DNA of 64,000 bases from Rhodococcus opacus B4 (GTDB taxonomy: Bacteria > Actinomycetota > Actinomycetes > Mycobacteriales > Mycobacteriaceae), in the NCBI RefSeq assembly GCF_000010805.1, contig NC_012522.1, positions 2,356,001 through 2,420,000 on the forward strand, given 5' to 3'. A program made the translations under genes and the position numbers. Under the pieces are notes generated by a model. It did not search any database. It worked only from the letters and a program-made list of their open reading frames with translations, and had not been told where the DNA came from. Shown in pieces: positions 34,388 through 45,310 of the stretch; position 1 is the first letter of the stretch; each line of letters begins with the position of its first letter.

Positions 34388-35407
34388 ATGACTGAAATGC
34401 TGACTGAATCCGAGCTTTCGCTCATTCATGCGCTGCAGATCCGCCCGCGGGCGACGTGGGCCGAGCTGGCCCCGATCCTGCGGACGACGCCCGCGACCCT
34501 CACACGGCGGTGGGAGTCGGTCACCGAGCGCGGACTGGCCTGGATCACCGCCTACCCCGCCCCGATGACGGGTGCGGGCGCGTTCACCGCCATGATCGAG
34601 GTGACGTGCGACCTCGCCGGCACGAAGGCGCTGGTCGAGGCGCTCACCCGGGACCCGCGGGTGTCGTCGATCGAGCACGCGGCGCGCGGCCGGGACCTCA
34701 TCCTGACCGTGCAGACGGGGTCGTTGCACGAATTGTCGGACCTGGTGCTCGAGGAGCTGCCCCGTCACCCGAGCGTCAATTCGACCCGGACGCACACGTG
34801 CACCGCACTCCACGCCGAGGGCAGCCGGTGGCGCCTCGATTCCCTGGACACCGCGCAGTCCGCCGCGATCGCGGCGCTGGAGAACGTCCCTCCGCAGTCC
34901 GGATCGAGCCGGCCGGAGAGCCTGACGGACGAGGTCGCCCGCGCGCTCGTCCGCGAACTCACGCGGAACGGCCGGGCGTCGGCGCGCGAGATCGCCGCGG
35001 TGATCGACCGGCCCGCGTCCTCGGTGCGCAGGCAACTCGCGGGACTGCTGCGCTCCCGCGCGGTGGTACTGCGCTGCGACGTCGCCCAGGACGCGACGCG
35101 GTGGCCCATCACCGTCACGTGGTGGTGCCGCCTGCCCGTGCGCGCGCACCGCGACGTCGTGGAGATCGTCAACACCCGCCCCGAACTGAGACTGTGCATG
35201 TCGATGACCGGACCCGCGAACTTCCTCGTCAGCATGTGGGTGTCCTCGCTTCCCGACCTGCTGCGGGTGCAGGAGTGGCTGGAGACCCGCGCCCCCAGCC
35301 TGGAGATCATCGACTCCTCGGTGACTCTCCGATCCCGGAAGCGGATGGGGTGGGAACTCGACACCCACGGCCGCGCGACCGGTTTCGTCACGGCACACGG
35401 CGACTGA
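34388..35407 (+). CDS. Lrp/AsnC family regulator, duplicated two-domain form
   Basis: 339 residues, about twice the length of a normal Lrp. The first unit has a winged helix (SELSLIHALQIRPRATWAEL) and a RAM/AsnC-like domain. The second repeats this: ARALVRELTRNGRASAREIAAVIDRPASSVRRQL followed by PELRLCMSMTGPANFLVSMWV. The ATG at 34388 has GAGAGG 6-7 nt upstream. It likely senses an amino acid or related product and controls the divergent M20 amidohydrolase-MFS operon. Confidence 0.88.
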   Translation: MTEMLTESELSLIHALQIRPRATWAELAPILRTTPATLTRRWESVTERGLAWITAYPAPMTGAGAFTAMIEVTCDLAGTKALVEALTRDPRVSSIEHAARGRDLILTVQTGSLHELSDLVLEELPRHPSVNSTRTHTCTALHAEGSRWRLDSLDTAQSAAIAALENVPPQSGSSRPESLTDEVARALVRELTRNGRASAREIAAVIDRPASSVRRQLAGLLRSRAVVLRCDVAQDATRWPITVTWWCRLPVRAHRDVVEIVNTRPELRLCMSMTGPANFLVSMWVSSLPDLLRVQEWLETRAPSLEIIDSSVTLRSRKRMGWELDTHGRATGFVTAHGD

Positions 35408-35449
35408 CCGCTACGGTCGAACTCGCCACCATCGGACCGGCTGGAGCAG

Positions 35450-35989
35450 GTGATCACCGTAACCTCTACTGCGAAAACATCGACGACCGGCGAGCGTGCC
35501 GACTTGCTGGAAACGCTGGCGAAACACCGCTACTTCCTCCGCTACACCGTGCGCAATCTCACCGACGAACAGGCCGCGCAGCGCACGACGGCGAGCGTGC
35601 TGTGCCTCGGCGGGCTCGTCAAGCACGTGTCGGACACCGAGCGGGTGTGGGCCGACTTCATCGTGCGCGGCACCGATGCGGTGCGGGGCGGTCCCGTGGA
35701 CGGCACCGGCACCGGCAACCGCGAGAAGGAGTTCACCCTCCGCGACGACGAGACACTGGCCGGCGTCCTCGACCGCTACGCGCAGGTGGCGCACCGGACC
35801 GACGAGATCGTCGCCGCGCTGCCCGACCTCGACATTTCGCATCCGCTGCCGAAGGCGCCGTGGTTCGAACCGGGATCGCGCTGGTCCGCGCGTCGCGTCC
35901 TGCTCCACATCATCGGTGAGACCGCTCAGCACGCCGGGCACGCCGACATCATCCGCGAAGCCCTCGACGGGTCGAAGTCGATGGGCTGA
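35450..35989 (+). CDS. DinB-like / DUF664 family protein
   Basis: 179 residues forming the DinB four-helix bundle pattern. The metal-site histidines fit LVKHVSDTERVWADF and LLHIIGETAQHAGHADIIRE. Members include mycothiol-dependent and maleylpyruvate isomerase-like enzymes, though most are uncharacterised. The GTG start at 35450 has GGAG very close upstream. The gene is convergent with the methyltransferase at 35991, with a gap of one base. Confidence 0.83.
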   Translation: MITVTSTAKTSTTGERADLLETLAKHRYFLRYTVRNLTDEQAAQRTTASVLCLGGLVKHVSDTERVWADFIVRGTDAVRGGPVDGTGTGNREKEFTLRDDETLAGVLDRYAQVAHRTDEIVAALPDLDISHPLPKAPWFEPGSRWSARRVLLHIIGETAQHAGHADIIREALDGSKSMG

Positions 35990-35990
35990 G

Positions 35991-36752
35991 TCAGTCCCGT
36001 CGGCGGGCTTCGATCAGGAACCGGCTCGAGTGAGCGACGAACGGACCTTCCGCCTCGATCAGGTCGTGGAGCTCCCGCAGACGCTCCCGGTACTGCGGGA
36101 CGGTGAAGCCGGGCACCATCCAGATGACCTTGCGCAGGAAGTAGATGACGGCGCCGATGTCGAAGAACTCCATCCGCAGGGATTCGAAACGGAGGTCGAC
36201 GACCTCGAGACCGGCGGCCTCCGCGTCGGCACTTTCGTCCTCGTAATGGCGTCCGCGTCGCACCCGCTCGGGTTGCGGACCCAGGAAGTACTCGACGAGT
36301 TCGAACACGCTCACGTGCCCGACGTGCTGGGAGAAGTACGTGCCTCCGGGGTGCAGGACGCGAGCGATCTCGTCCCACCACACCGTGGCGGGATGCCTGC
36401 TGGTCACCAGGTCGAAGGCGCCGTCGGCGAACGGCAGGGGCGGTTCGTCGGAGTCGGCCACCACCACCGCCCCGAGCGGATGCAGCAGGGCCGTGGCCTT
36501 TGCGATGTTCGGTGGCCAGGATTCCGTGGCCACCATCACGGGCGGCATCGTCGCCGCGCCGGCAAGGACCTCCCCGCCGCCGGTCTGGATGTCCAGAGCC
36601 GCTTGCGCACGGGCGAGCCGTTCACCCATCAGGCGCTGGTACCCCCACGACGGCCGCTGTTCGGTGGCCCGGCCGTCGAGCCAGGAGAAATCCCAGCCGT
36701 CCACCGACACGGATTCCGCCTCGGCCACCAACTCCTCGAATGTTCGCGCCAT
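35991..36752 (-). CDS. Class I SAM-dependent methyltransferase
   Basis: 253 residues. Motif I is altered (ALDIQTGGGEVLAG), motif II region ADSDEPPLPFADGAFDLVTSRHP, and motif III RVLHPGGTYFSQHVG are as in UbiE/Methyltransf_11 enzymes. A C-terminal extension carries VIYFLRKVIWMVPGFTVPQYRE. Start MARTFEELVAEAES at 36752; the frame runs upstream but only through antisense sequence of the DksA-type gene. Substrate unknown. Confidence 0.85.
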   Translation of the reverse strand: MARTFEELVAEAESVSVDGWDFSWLDGRATEQRPSWGYQRLMGERLARAQAALDIQTGGGEVLAGAATMPPVMVATESWPPNIAKATALLHPLGAVVVADSDEPPLPFADGAFDLVTSRHPATVWWDEIARVLHPGGTYFSQHVGHVSVFELVEYFLGPQPERVRRGRHYEDESADAEAAGLEVVDLRFESLRMEFFDIGAVIYFLRKVIWMVPGFTVPQYRERLRELHDLIEAEGPFVAHSSRFLIEARRRD

Positions 36753-36825
36753 GCCGGGAAGCCTGACAGAAATTTCCGGATCGATCGAGCGGATTACCCG
36801 GGGAAGCAGCGACGTTGAAGGGGAC

Positions 36826-37167
36826 ATGACCGTCCCGGAGCATCGCGTCCGAATTGCCGAGGAGCGCGCCGACGCCGAGCGTCGAATTGCGTCGCTGACG
36901 GGGCGTTTCACCGCGATCGTGGAGGGGTCGGAATTCACCACGGACGACGACGAACACGACCCCGAGGGCTCGACCATCGCCTTCGAGCGGGCCCAGGTCT
37001 CGGCACTGCTGGCCGACGCCCGCCGCGAGGTGGAGGATCTGGTGGCGGCGCAGCAGCGACTCGACGTCGGGACGTACGGCGTCTGCGTCCGGTGCGGCCT
37101 GCCGATCGCCGAGGTCCGGCTCGACGCGCTCCCGGCCGCCCAGACCTGTATCGATTGCGCCGGCTAG
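36826..37167 (+). CDS. TraR/DksA-type zinc-finger protein
   Basis: 113 residues. An N-terminal helical region (ERADAERRIASLTGRFTAIVEG) is followed by the C4 zinc finger CVRCGLPIAEVRLDALPAAQTCIDC, the zf-dskA_traR signature ending PAAQTCIDCAG. GAAGGGGAC lies before the ATG at 36826. Proteins of this kind bind the secondary channel of RNA polymerase; whether this short form does so is unknown. It diverges from the methyltransferase with only 73 bp between starts. Confidence 0.85.
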   Translation: MTVPEHRVRIAEERADAERRIASLTGRFTAIVEGSEFTTDDDEHDPEGSTIAFERAQVSALLADARREVEDLVAAQQRLDVGTYGVCVRCGLPIAEVRLDALPAAQTCIDCAG

Positions 37168-37478
37168 GGAAGCAGTGCTCCCCACTCCCGGGCGGCCACC
37201 GCGCGCGCCCGGCGATGGTCGTCGGTCTCGGGACGGATTCCGTCGGCGAGGTCGGCGAGTGCTTCCGCCAGATCACCGACATCTACCTGATGCCGCATGG
37301 AGGAGTCGAGTAGTTCGTCGAAGGCCTGGTCCGCACTGTACGAGCTTCCGCGCGCGGTGGTCAGGAACTGAATTGCAGCGTCCAATGCGGACAGGTGCCG
37401 TGTCGCGCGGGTGTCGCGGTGAGCTTCGATCGTCAATATTCCGCCTCTGAGGTGTCGCCACTGGGCGTTGCCGGTCAC
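37164..37478 (-). CDS. Small ANTAR-like protein
   Basis: Up to 104 residues. The segment LDAAIQFLTTARGSSYSADQAFDELLDSSMRHQVDVGDLAEAL resembles the C-terminal helices of the ANTAR RNA-binding domain (compare AFxxLxxxSxxxNxxLxxVAxxL), but no sensor domain is attached. The start is uncertain: GTG at 37478 lacks a ribosome site, while a TTG at 37434 follows GAGGCGG. Its 3' end overlaps the convergent DksA-type gene by 4 bp. If real, it may be an antitermination or mRNA-binding factor. Confidence 0.6.
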   Translation of the reverse strand: MTGNAQWRHLRGGILTIEAHRDTRATRHLSALDAAIQFLTTARGSSYSADQAFDELLDSSMRHQVDVGDLAEALADLADGIRPETDDHRRARAVAAREWGALLP

Positions 37479-37798
37479 TTGTAAGCCACATCACATCACG
37501 AACCGGACGTCTGTGCCACCGAATCGTGACCGTGTCCGAAAGTTGTTTCTCGACAGGCGGATACGAACTCCGGAGAGATACTTGTAACTTCCGTTACTAC
37601 CGCGAAGTTCTACCCGGCAGTAGGTAGCCCGCGGCATCACATTTCTGAACGGCTCCAGAACAGCGGATCGAAACCGCACAGACCGCCCGCTCCGTAATAC
37701 TGGGTTCCAGGGGAGGAGTTCTCGCCCCGCCGCGATCGGACGGCCGTGCGCCGCGCAGCCCTTGTGGATACGTGTGACCAGAACTGTTCAGAATCGGG
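37479..37798. promoter_or_regulatory. 320-bp leader region of the ferredoxin-reductase-P450 operon
   Basis: No coding frame is supported. It contains a small palindrome GTAAC-TTCC-GTTAC (37584-37597) and a GAACTGTTC palindrome about 15 bp before the ferredoxin start. Both are operator candidates for the P450 operon. The region is less GC-rich than the flanking genes. Confidence 0.45.
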
Positions 37799-38017
37799 AT
37801 GATTGACGTGAAACTCGTCGTCGACCTCAATCGGTGCCAGGGTTACGCGCAGTGCGTGTTCCTCGCACCCGACGTCTTCACTCTGCACGGAGAAGAGGCC
37901 CTGCTCTACGACGCGGGCCCCGCCGACGGAGAACGCGACCACGTGTCGCAGGCTGCCGCCGCCTGCCCGGTGCATGCCATCACCACGGACCTCCCCGATC
38001 ACCACCATGGGGAGTGA
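37799..38017 (+). CDS. [3Fe-4S]-type ferredoxin partner of the P450
   Basis: 72 residues with cysteines in CQGYAQC and AACPVHAI; the second cysteine of the usual 4Fe motif is replaced, as in actinobacterial P450 ferredoxins with a [3Fe-4S] cluster. ATG at 37799; a GTG three codons later would also fit. The next gene is a ferredoxin reductase, then a cytochrome P450, so a complete class I electron-transfer chain is encoded in order of use. Confidence 0.88.
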   Translation: MIDVKLVVDLNRCQGYAQCVFLAPDVFTLHGEEALLYDAGPADGERDHVSQAAAACPVHAITTDLPDHHHGE

Positions 38018-38018
38018 C

Positions 38019-39371
38019 GTGCGGATCGTCATCGTCGGTGCGTCGCTCGCCGGGGTGCGCGCCGCGGAGGCGCTACGGGGGCAGGGCTTCGACGGTTCCC
38101 TGACCCTGATCGGCGACGAACCCTACGAACCGTACGACCGGCCCCCGCTGTCGAAGGCCGTGCTCCTCGGGATCATGCCGCCCGAACACGCGGCACTCCC
38201 CTACCGTTCCGACCTCGACGCGAAGTGGCGACTCGGCGTGCGGGCCACCACCCTCGACCTGGAGAACAACCGGGTGGTGCTGAGCGACGGCGACACCGTC
38301 GAGTTCGACAAGGTACTGATCGCGACCGGCGTCCGCGCCCGGCCGTGGTCGAACTCGTCCGAGGCGGCACTCGACGGCGTCTTCACCGTCCGCACCTGCG
38401 ACGACTCCCGGCGTCTGAACGAACGGCTGTCCGCCGGACCGCGGCACGTCCTCGTGATCGGCGCCGGTTTCACCGGCTCCGAGATCGCGTCGGTGTGCCG
38501 GGAGCGCGGGCTGTCGGTGACGGTCACCGAGCGCGGCCCGGCACCACTGGTCGGTGCGCTCGGCGGGGTGGTGGCGGCGGTTGCCGCCGACATGCAACGC
38601 GACCACGGCGTCGACCTGCGCACCGGGGTCACGGTGACCGGGCTCGACGGCGACAGCGATGGGCGGCTGTGCCGCGCGCACCTCTCGGACGGGACCGCAC
38701 TCGACGTCGACGTCGCGATCGTCGCGCAGGGCAGCATCCGCAACACCGACTGGCTGGCCGGCTCCGGCCTCGCCGCGGGCCCCCGGGGAGTCACGTGCGA
38801 CGCGGGCTGCCGTGCGTTCGACATCAACGGCATCGTCACCGACAACGTTTTTGTCGCCGGTGACGTTGCGCGGCAACCGCATCCGCTCTACGACTATCAG
38901 TTGCTGGCACTGGAGCACTGGGGCAACGCGATAGGCCAGGCCGAGGTGGCGGCGCACAACATGATCCACGACGGCCTCCGACGGCGACCTCACCTGGAGA
39001 TTCCGGCGTTCTGGTCCAGCCAGTTCGGCGTCAACATCAAGTCCGTGGGCATTCCCACCTACTCCGATCAGGTGGTGATCACACAGGGTTCGGTCGCCGA
39101 CCGGCGATTCGTGGCGGCGTACGGCTTCCGTGGTCGCGTCACCGCGGCGGTCGCGTTCAACCAGGGAAAGTGGCTCGACTTCTATCGGGGGCTGATCGAG
39201 TCGGCGGCGGCGTTCCCCCCGGACTTCGACGTCATGGACCGGGCAGAGCCGTTCGAGGTGCGGGCGTCGGAGTTGCCCGACCCGGCAGTTCTCAGCCACG
39301 GCCCGACCGTCGCGGTGACCGGTCACCTGCCCACCGAACGTCGTGTCGAGTTCGTCTCGCTACCGAAGTAA
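38019..39371 (+). CDS. NAD(P)H:ferredoxin reductase (FAD-dependent)
   Basis: 450 residues of the rubredoxin/putidaredoxin reductase family. FAD motif VRIVIVGASLAGVRAAEAL at the N-terminus, PYDRPPLSKAVL, NAD motif VIGAGFTGSEIASVC, and the C-terminal FAD contact NVFVAGDVA. The GTG at 38019 has GGGGAG (38009-38014) just upstream. The in-frame ATG at 38007 would overlap the ferredoxin by 11 bp and has no ribosome site, but cannot be excluded. It reduces the ferredoxin encoded directly upstream. Confidence 0.88.
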   Translation: MRIVIVGASLAGVRAAEALRGQGFDGSLTLIGDEPYEPYDRPPLSKAVLLGIMPPEHAALPYRSDLDAKWRLGVRATTLDLENNRVVLSDGDTVEFDKVLIATGVRARPWSNSSEAALDGVFTVRTCDDSRRLNERLSAGPRHVLVIGAGFTGSEIASVCRERGLSVTVTERGPAPLVGALGGVVAAVAADMQRDHGVDLRTGVTVTGLDGDSDGRLCRAHLSDGTALDVDVAIVAQGSIRNTDWLAGSGLAAGPRGVTCDAGCRAFDINGIVTDNVFVAGDVARQPHPLYDYQLLALEHWGNAIGQAEVAAHNMIHDGLRRRPHLEIPAFWSSQFGVNIKSVGIPTYSDQVVITQGSVADRRFVAAYGFRGRVTAAVAFNQGKWLDFYRGLIESAAAFPPDFDVMDRAEPFEVRASELPDPAVLSHGPTVAVTGHLPTERRVEFVSLPK

Positions 39372-39385
39372 CAGGGAGAGTGTCC

Positions 39386-40597
39386 ATGTCGCGTGCGCAG
39401 CTGTTCGAGCGGATCACCGACCAGGCGAACCGGCCGAATCCGTATCCGCTGTACGAGGAACTTCGTGAGACGCGGGTGGCGCCGCAGGACAACGGGTCCT
39501 TTCTCGTCGGCCGGTATTACGACGTGATGGCGCTTCTCCACGATCCGAGGATCAGCTCCGACCTGCACAACCGGGGGCCGGGGCTTCCCGGAGCGGATCG
39601 CGCGGGCGACGGGCCGGAGTCCTTCCTCAAGCTGGATCCGCCCGAGCACGATCGGTTGCGCCGACTGACGACCCGGCAGTTCGGCCCGCCGCACAGCCCC
39701 GACCGGATCGACTCGATGCGCGGCGAACTCGCGACCCTCGTCACTGATCTCGTCGACGGGCTCGACGGGAAGGGTCGCATCGACATCGTCGACGACTTCG
39801 CATACCCGTTCCCCGTCACCGTCATCTGCCGTCTGCTCGGCGTGCCTCACGAGGAGGAACCCCGGTTCCACGCCTGGGCCGACGCGTTGGTGGCGGCCAT
39901 CGACCCGCGGCGTTCCAGCGCCGACAACGAGCAGGTGAAGGCGGCGCAGCAGGCCCAGATGGAAATGGCCATGTTCATGGCCGGTCTCATCGAGGACCGC
40001 CGCCACAATCCCGGTGACGACATGCTGTCGGGGCTGGCCAACGATTCGGGGCCCGACGGCCAGTTGAACACGGTCGAGTTGGTCACCAACTCCATCCTGC
40101 TGTTCATCGCCGGACACGAGACCACCGTCAACCTGATCACCAACGGCATGCTGACCCTGCTTCGCAATCCCGACGTTCTCGAACGGCTTCGCGCGGAGCC
40201 CGAGTTGATGCCGGCGGCTGTGGAGGAATTGCTCCGCTTCGAACCGCCCGTACACCTGCTGGGCCAGCGAACGCCGATCGTCGACATCGAAATCGACGGC
40301 GTCACGGTACCCAAGGGGTCGCCTCTCGTCCTGGCGTTGGCGTCGGCCAATCGCGATCCCGAACGCTTCGTCGATGCGGACCGGTTCGTCCCCGACCGCG
40401 AGGACAACCAGCACGTCGGTCTCGGCAGCGGCATCCATAGTTGCTTCGGCGCTCCCCTCGCCCGCCTCGAAGGGCAGATGGCGCTCACCGAACTCATCCG
40501 CCGCCTCCCGAATCCGCGTCTCGTGGAGGACCCGCCGCCCTACCGGCCCAACCCGGTGCTGCGCGGTCCGCGGCACCTGTTGGTGGACTGTGGGTGA
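39386..40597 (+). CDS. Cytochrome P450 monooxygenase
   Basis: 403 residues, soluble bacterial P450. I-helix oxygen-binding motif AGHETT (242-247), the ExxR pair Glu281-Arg284, and heme loop GSGIHSCFGAPLAR with Cys353. The first residue of the FxxGxHxC motif is Leu rather than Phe. AGGGAGAG precedes the ATG. Third gene of the ferredoxin-reductase-P450 operon. Substrate unknown; no regulator gene is directly attached. Confidence 0.92.
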   Translation: MSRAQLFERITDQANRPNPYPLYEELRETRVAPQDNGSFLVGRYYDVMALLHDPRISSDLHNRGPGLPGADRAGDGPESFLKLDPPEHDRLRRLTTRQFGPPHSPDRIDSMRGELATLVTDLVDGLDGKGRIDIVDDFAYPFPVTVICRLLGVPHEEEPRFHAWADALVAAIDPRRSSADNEQVKAAQQAQMEMAMFMAGLIEDRRHNPGDDMLSGLANDSGPDGQLNTVELVTNSILLFIAGHETTVNLITNGMLTLLRNPDVLERLRAEPELMPAAVEELLRFEPPVHLLGQRTPIVDIEIDGVTVPKGSPLVLALASANRDPERFVDADRFVPDREDNQHVGLGSGIHSCFGAPLARLEGQMALTELIRRLPNPRLVEDPPPYRPNPVLRGPRHLLVDCG

Positions 40598-40613
40598 CGG
40601 GGGCTGACCTGCC

Positions 40614-40964
40614 CCTCCGCGCACGGTCGATCAACTCCCCGGGGTGGTGCCGGTGGTTGATGCGTGGTCTTCGGGTGGGGTCGATGTGTGGTGGCGGGAT
40701 CCATTCTGTCCGGCCCGGGTGCGCGGAATGGCCGGGCGCGGACCGTGTCGCCCACCCGGTGGGGCCGTCGTGGACCTGGGCATGGCAGGCGTCGCACACC
40801 AGGGCCAGGCCGTCGATGTCGGTGCGCCCACCCTTGTGCCCGCCCGTGACGTGGTGCACCGCACACAGACTCGCCGGCGCGCCGCACCCGGGCCGGGTGC
40901 AACCCGCATCCGCCGCGATCAGGACCCCCCAGTCGAACTCATGCGCGAAGACTATCGCGGGGGT
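40614..40964 (-). pseudogene. Remnant of a DUF222/13E12-repeat HNH endonuclease gene (3' part)
   Basis: The minus strand encodes FDWGVLIAADAGCTRPGCGA, then ASLCAVHHVTGGHKGGRTDIDG and ALVCDACHAQVHDG: the C-terminal HNH domain of the actinobacterial DUF222 family, with its Cys pairs and His-Asn-His-like core. The N-terminal DUF222 part is missing and the remaining piece starts abruptly beside the AraC gene. Its open frame runs on into antisense of the P450 gene. It is probably a decayed copy. Confidence 0.65.
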
Positions 40965-40974
40965 TCGACAGGTT

Positions 40975-41922
40975 TCAGAGCCCGCGGTCGCGCAGTGACT
41001 CGGACGGGGTCACACCGTACTTGCGACGGTAGGCGGCGGCGAATCTGCCGGTGTGCATGATTCCCCAGCGGGTTGCCACCTCGGAAACGGTTGCACAGGA
41101 ACTGCTTCCGGTCAGGTCGGCGTGGACGCGCTCGAGTCGCACGTCGACGAGGTACTCCGTCGGCGTCATGCCCACGTATTCGCGGAACCCCTGCTGCATG
41201 CGCCGGACGCTGACGCCGACGAGTTCGGCCATCTCTCCCGCGGTCCAGGGGCGCGCCGGGTCTTCGTGAATGGCGTCGATGACCCGTTTGACGATGCGCG
41301 GGCGGATACCCGGCGAGCTCGTGTCGTCCTCCGGCATCGCAGTGAGCACGAGAGCGGTCGTCAGAGCACCGCACAGTTGCTGCGACACCTGGTCACTGCG
41401 CAGGAGAATGCTGTCGTGCAACGCCTGGTCGGCGATGGAACGCACGAACCGGAGCCACTCCGCACCGGAGCCGGACCGCAGATCGAGTTGCCGCGGCAGC
41501 ACTCGCCCCGGCCGGCCGAGGACGCGGTCCATTTCCCGCTGCAGGTAGTCGCGGTCCACCTTGAAGCCGATGATCTCGCACGAACTGCTCCAGTTCGTGA
41601 TCACCGTCCGGGTGTCGGGCGGGCAGATGGTCGCCAGCCCCGGTGTCGAGGTCACTTCGGTGCCGCCGGTGACGGACACGATGCGCCCGGCCAGCGGGAT
41701 GTTGATGCCGTACGCACCGGGGTGGTCGGACTCGATGGACACGGGCGCCCCGAATCCGATCCGGGCGAGCCGAGACGCACCCACCTGGGAAGACTCGAGC
41801 GATGAGCGCGCCGCCGTGTCTCGGGACAGCGGACGCAACTCGTGCGGGAAGTACGCGTCCGCGACCACCTCGTGAACCTCGTCCCAGTCGGTGAACCCGG
41901 GACCTTCCAGCTGTCCTCGCAT
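40975..41922 (-). CDS. AraC family regulator of the phenol hydroxylase genes (PheR/NphR-like)
   Basis: 315 residues: an N-terminal AraC_binding_2-type sensor with AYGINIPLAGRIVSVTGG, and a C-terminal AraC DNA-binding domain (WTAGEMAELVGVSVRRMQQGFREYVGMTPTEYL split over two helix-turn-helix units). It diverges from pheA2-pheA1-catA by 238 bp, the arrangement seen in rhodococcal phenol and 4-nitrophenol clusters, where such activators respond to the phenol. ATG at 41922 is used; a GTG ten codons upstream has no ribosome site. Confidence 0.85.
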   Translation of the reverse strand: MRGQLEGPGFTDWDEVHEVVADAYFPHELRPLSRDTAARSSLESSQVGASRLARIGFGAPVSIESDHPGAYGINIPLAGRIVSVTGGTEVTSTPGLATICPPDTRTVITNWSSSCEIIGFKVDRDYLQREMDRVLGRPGRVLPRQLDLRSGSGAEWLRFVRSIADQALHDSILLRSDQVSQQLCGALTTALVLTAMPEDDTSSPGIRPRIVKRVIDAIHEDPARPWTAGEMAELVGVSVRRMQQGFREYVGMTPTEYLVDVRLERVHADLTGSSSCATVSEVATRWGIMHTGRFAAAYRRKYGVTPSESLRDRGL

Positions 41923-41989
41923 GCGTCGTACAGACCTCTCACCTCGCGCCACGACCGCGCATGGGCAACTCCCGACCCTAGCATCGCCT

Positions 41990-42003
41990 GTGACTCACGT
42001 CAC
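41990..42003. promoter_or_regulatory. Palindrome GTGAC-TCAC-GTCAC in the pheR-pheA2 divergent region
   Basis: Perfect 5-bp arms in the middle of the 238-bp divergent region between the AraC-type gene and pheA2. Candidate regulator site. Confidence 0.35.
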
Positions 42004-42082
42004 TGCAAGCGCCGGCCCTCCCCGTCCGGCAAACCCGTTTCGCGTTCCGGATCGCGGCTTCGCAATGCGGATCGACGAACTG

Positions 42083-42094
42083 TGACGGCCGTCA
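42083..42094. promoter_or_regulatory. Palindrome TGACGGCCGTCA next to the probable pheA2 promoter
   Basis: Perfect 12-bp palindrome directly followed by TACGTT, a plausible -10 box, 61 bp before the pheA2 start. Activator or repressor binding here would overlap the promoter. Confidence 0.35.
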
Positions 42095-42160
42095 TACGTT
42101 GTGCAGGTCCCCATCGCAGGGGGTTATCGCACGAATCGTGCAGAAAGGCGGTCAGGAGAA

Positions 42161-42733
42161 ATGGACCAGCGCACTCTGCGTAACATTTTCGGCCAGTTCG
42201 CCAGTGGCGTCACCGTCATCACGTGCGCCAATGCCGACGGCGAGCCGCACGGAGCGACGGTCACGGCTTTCACGGCCGTGTCGATCGAACCTCGGCTCTG
42301 CCAGGTGACGTTGACCCGGAAGTCGAAGGCGTGCAGCTACCTGGACCGTGCACCCTTCGCCGTGAACATCCTGGCCGCCGATCAGCTCGACACGGCCATG
42401 CACTTCGCAGGCAAACCTCAACGGACCGAACCGGCGTGGGATTCCGCCGGCATCGCTCCCGCCCTGTCCGGCAATGCGGCGACGCTGACGTGCTCGCCGT
42501 GGGCGTCCTACGACGGCGGCGACCACGTCATCTTCATCGGCGAGATCGTCGACGCGTCCGTCGACCCCACCAAGGACCCACTGCTGTTCTACCGCAGCAC
42601 GTTCCACGATCTCGGTGCCGCCTCGGGCAGCACGGCGTGGAACGGCTGCCTCGACGACCCCCACAGCGGATGGTTCGACGCCGCCGCATCGTTCACTCCG
42701 CTCCACCTGCAGCTTGCCCAGGCTGCCTCGTAA
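42161..42733 (+). CDS. pheA2: Flavin reductase component of phenol hydroxylase
   Basis: 190-residue flavin reductase. Motifs [38 protein letters not shown] and NILAADQ are those of the HpaC/PheA2 type. AGGAGAA precedes the ATG at 42161. It supplies FADH2, made with NADH, to the large oxygenase encoded 20 bp downstream. It is distinct in sequence from the reductase at 11145. Confidence 0.9.
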   Translation: MDQRTLRNIFGQFASGVTVITCANADGEPHGATVTAFTAVSIEPRLCQVTLTRKSKACSYLDRAPFAVNILAADQLDTAMHFAGKPQRTEPAWDSAGIAPALSGNAATLTCSPWASYDGGDHVIFIGEIVDASVDPTKDPLLFYRSTFHDLGAASGSTAWNGCLDDPHSGWFDAAASFTPLHLQLAQAAS

Positions 42734-42753
42734 TCCTCATCGAAGGGAACACC

Positions 42754-45236
<2,483 letters not shown>

Positions 45237-45250
45237 GATACCGACCATTA

Positions 45251-45284
45251 CCCTGGGCGACGCGAGACATCGCGTCGCCCAGGG
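45251..45284 (+). terminator. Intrinsic terminator of the pheA2-pheA1-catA operon
   Basis: Perfect 15-bp stem (CCCTGGGCGACGCGA with its complement), loop GACA, then TTT. It begins 14 bp after the catA stop codon. Confidence 0.88.
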
Positions 45285-45310
45285 TTTCCGACGTTTCCGG
45301 AGGAAGCATC

